A program made the translations under genes and the position numbers. Shown here one piece after another: positions 40,927 through 42,116 of a DNA stretch of 42,116 nt. The notes below the pieces were generated by a model, which saw nothing but the letters and a program-made list of their open reading frames with translations, had not been told where the DNA came from and ran no database searches. Each line of letters begins with the position of its first letter. The stretch's first letter is position 1. The stretch lies in contig NZ_AOFD01000039.1 in the NCBI RefSeq assembly GCF_000332815.1, positions 1 through 42,116 on the forward strand. Reading direction: 5' to 3'. This DNA comes from Arthrobacter nitrophenolicus (GTDB taxonomy: Bacteria; Actinomycetota; Actinomycetes; Actinomycetales; Micrococcaceae).

Positions 40927-42116
40927 CACGGCTCCCCCGCCTGGACACCCAGGCGTGCGGCAAGCGCCGGCCATGCGGGACCGGGCGCGCGGGCGGCGGC
41001 TTCGAGCGCGGGAACGACCGCCAGCCCGTCCGGGCCGTCGCCAATGACGCCGATACAGGAGACTTCCCGTCCCCGGGAAGTCCGCTCAACGTGGATGACG
41101 ACGTCAAGGGCGCTTGCTGCCTGGAGCCGCACTGCATCCGGGCCCAGTCCGGCCAGGGCGCCGTGCGCCGTCAGCCTTGCAGGCACTGCGGTTGCGGTGT
41201 TCGCATGGATGGTGCCGCCCCCGCCGCTGTGGCCGGTGTTCATGGCCGTGAGGAGCTCGCGTACCTCCGCCCCGCGGCATTCGCCGACCACCAGCCGGTC
41301 CGGGCGCATGCGCAGTGCCTGCCGAACCAGTTCGCCGAGGTCCACCTCGCCACCGCCTTCCAGGTTTCCGTGCCGCGACTCGAGCGACACCACGTGCGGA
41401 TGGCGTGGATTGAGTTCCGCCGCATCCTCGATCAGGACCAGCCTCTCCTCCGGCCGGCACAGCCCCAGCAGGGTCGACAGCAGGGTGGTCTTGCCCGATC
41501 CGGTGGCACCGCTGACCAGGAAGCTCAACCTGTGCTCCACCACTTTTTCGAGGACATCCTGCAGCCGCGGACTGAACATTCCGGCCGCGCCAAGTTCGGC
41601 CATGGTGAAGACCCGTTCCCGGCGGATCCGGACGCTGATCAGGGTCCCTGCCGTGGAGACCGGAGGGAGGACGGCGTGGACGCGGTAGCCCCCGGCCAGG
41701 CGCACATCCACGCAGGGTGAGCCGTCGTCCAGCCGCCGTCCGCCGGCTGCCACCAGCCTGCAGGCCAGTGCCCGCAGCTGGGATTCGCTGTCGAAAACGA
41801 TGGCCGTGCGCTCGATGCCCCGGCCCCGGTCCACCCACACGGAATCCGGCGCGTTCACGAAGATGTCCGTGGTGGCCGGATCGCGCGTGAGTTCCTGAAG
41901 CGGACCCAGGCCGTTCAGCTCCGCACTGATCCGTTCCGCCGCGGCCAGGGCGCCGGCGGTGCCCAGGAGCTTTCCGGTGGCCTGCACGGCGGCTGCCACC
42001 CGCGACGGCGTGACCGCACCTGCCTCGGCCATCATCGATTCGCGCACGGATTCCAGCAGCCCGGCGTCGACCCGGCGCCGGCTGTCCTGTCCGCGGTTGT
42101 CGCGCCGCCGGACGGG
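40926..42116 (-). CDS. tadA: TadA/CpaF-type secretion ATPase, 5' end outside the window
   Basis: The open frame continues to the window edge, so the start lies beyond 42116; the GTG at 42047 is inside the protein (LLESVRESMMAEAG). At least 397 codons are present. The protein is a VirB11/PilT-superfamily ATPase: FVNAPDSVWVDRGRG, Walker A SGATGSGKTTLLSTLL, the acidic strand LVLIEDAAELNP, RMRPDRLVVGECRGAE and GGGGTIHANT with its His. It would power assembly of Flp/Tad pili with the TadB and TadC proteins. It leads the minus-strand Tad operon. Confidence 0.92.
   Translation of the reverse strand, partial: PVRRRDNRGQDSRRRVDAGLLESVRESMMAEAGAVTPSRVAAAVQATGKLLGTAGALAAAERISAELNGLGPLQELTRDPATTDIFVNAPDSVWVDRGRGIERTAIVFDSESQLRALACRLVAAGGRRLDDGSPCVDVRLAGGYRVHAVLPPVSTAGTLISVRIRRERVFTMAELGAAGMFSPRLQDVLEKVVEHRLSFLVSGATGSGKTTLLSTLLGLCRPEERLVLIEDAAELNPRHPHVVSLESRHGNLEGGGEVDLGELVRQALRMRPDRLVVGECRGAEVRELLTAMNTGHSGGGGTIHANTATAVPARLTAHGALAGLGPDAVRLQAASALDVVIHVERTSRGREVSCIGVIGDGPDGLAVVPALEAAARAPGPAWPALAARLGVQAGEP

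Overview
The window is high-GC, with GTG/TTG starts, strong GGAGG-type ribosome sites and tightly overlapping operons. It carries an actinobacterial helicase/Tad-secretion neighbourhood, an MsiK-style carbohydrate ABC system without its own ATPase, a 13E12-type HNH protein, and Flp/DUF4244 pilin genes. Together these point to a soil actinobacterium of the Micrococcaceae (Arthrobacter/Pseudarthrobacter type). This placement comes from gene content and protein style; no rRNA or tRNA gene was seen.

Positions 1-1026 hold the 3' part of an HNH/DUF222 gene. Positions 1195-18406 form one catabolic island for a sugar or sugar acid: two paralogous solute-binding lipoproteins, one pair of ABC permeases, an alpha/beta-hydrolase esterase, a Gfo/Idh/MocA oxidoreductase read-through with a PmoA-like (DUF6807) domain, an M24-fold protein, an aldehyde dehydrogenase, an enolase-superfamily dehydratase, a KdgD-type 5-dehydro-4-deoxyglucarate dehydratase, an NAD-dependent SDR, a second Gfo/Idh/MocA oxidoreductase and a LacI-family repressor. 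The same 12-bp LacI-type operator (GAAAGCGTTTTC, or its complement with one change) lies before every transcription unit: 2645-2656, 4991-5002, 17090-17101 and 17166-17177. I infer one LacI regulon that imports a substituted sugar or uronide and oxidises it through an aldarate to 5-keto-4-deoxyglucarate, then 2-oxoglutarate semialdehyde, then 2-oxoglutarate.

Positions 18413-20536 are a FadR-type (LldR-like) regulator facing an L-lactate dehydrogenase, with two TGTGGT-N3-ACCACA operators between them. Positions 20599-25174 carry an ArsR regulator, a four-helix membrane protein, an AcuC-type deacetylase and a TrkH/TrkA potassium uptake pair. Positions 25252-30681 carry proC, a Ppx/GppA phosphatase, an SseB-domain protein and topA. 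Positions 30804-35382 carry a methyltransferase, two related small lipoproteins, TrhO and a GNAT protein. Positions 35467-42116 carry a DEAH helicase and, converging on it, a Tad secretion/pilus operon (tadA, tadB, tadC, Flp/DUF4244, tadE, TadE-like). The last gene runs off the window.

Five single-base indels interrupt otherwise well conserved genes: near 8700, 10387, 16570, 26922 and 27225. All lie in short G/C runs and four are losses of one base. Either the sequence has systematic indel errors, or several genes, including much of the catabolic island, are recently broken. This should be settled before any of those genes is called dead.
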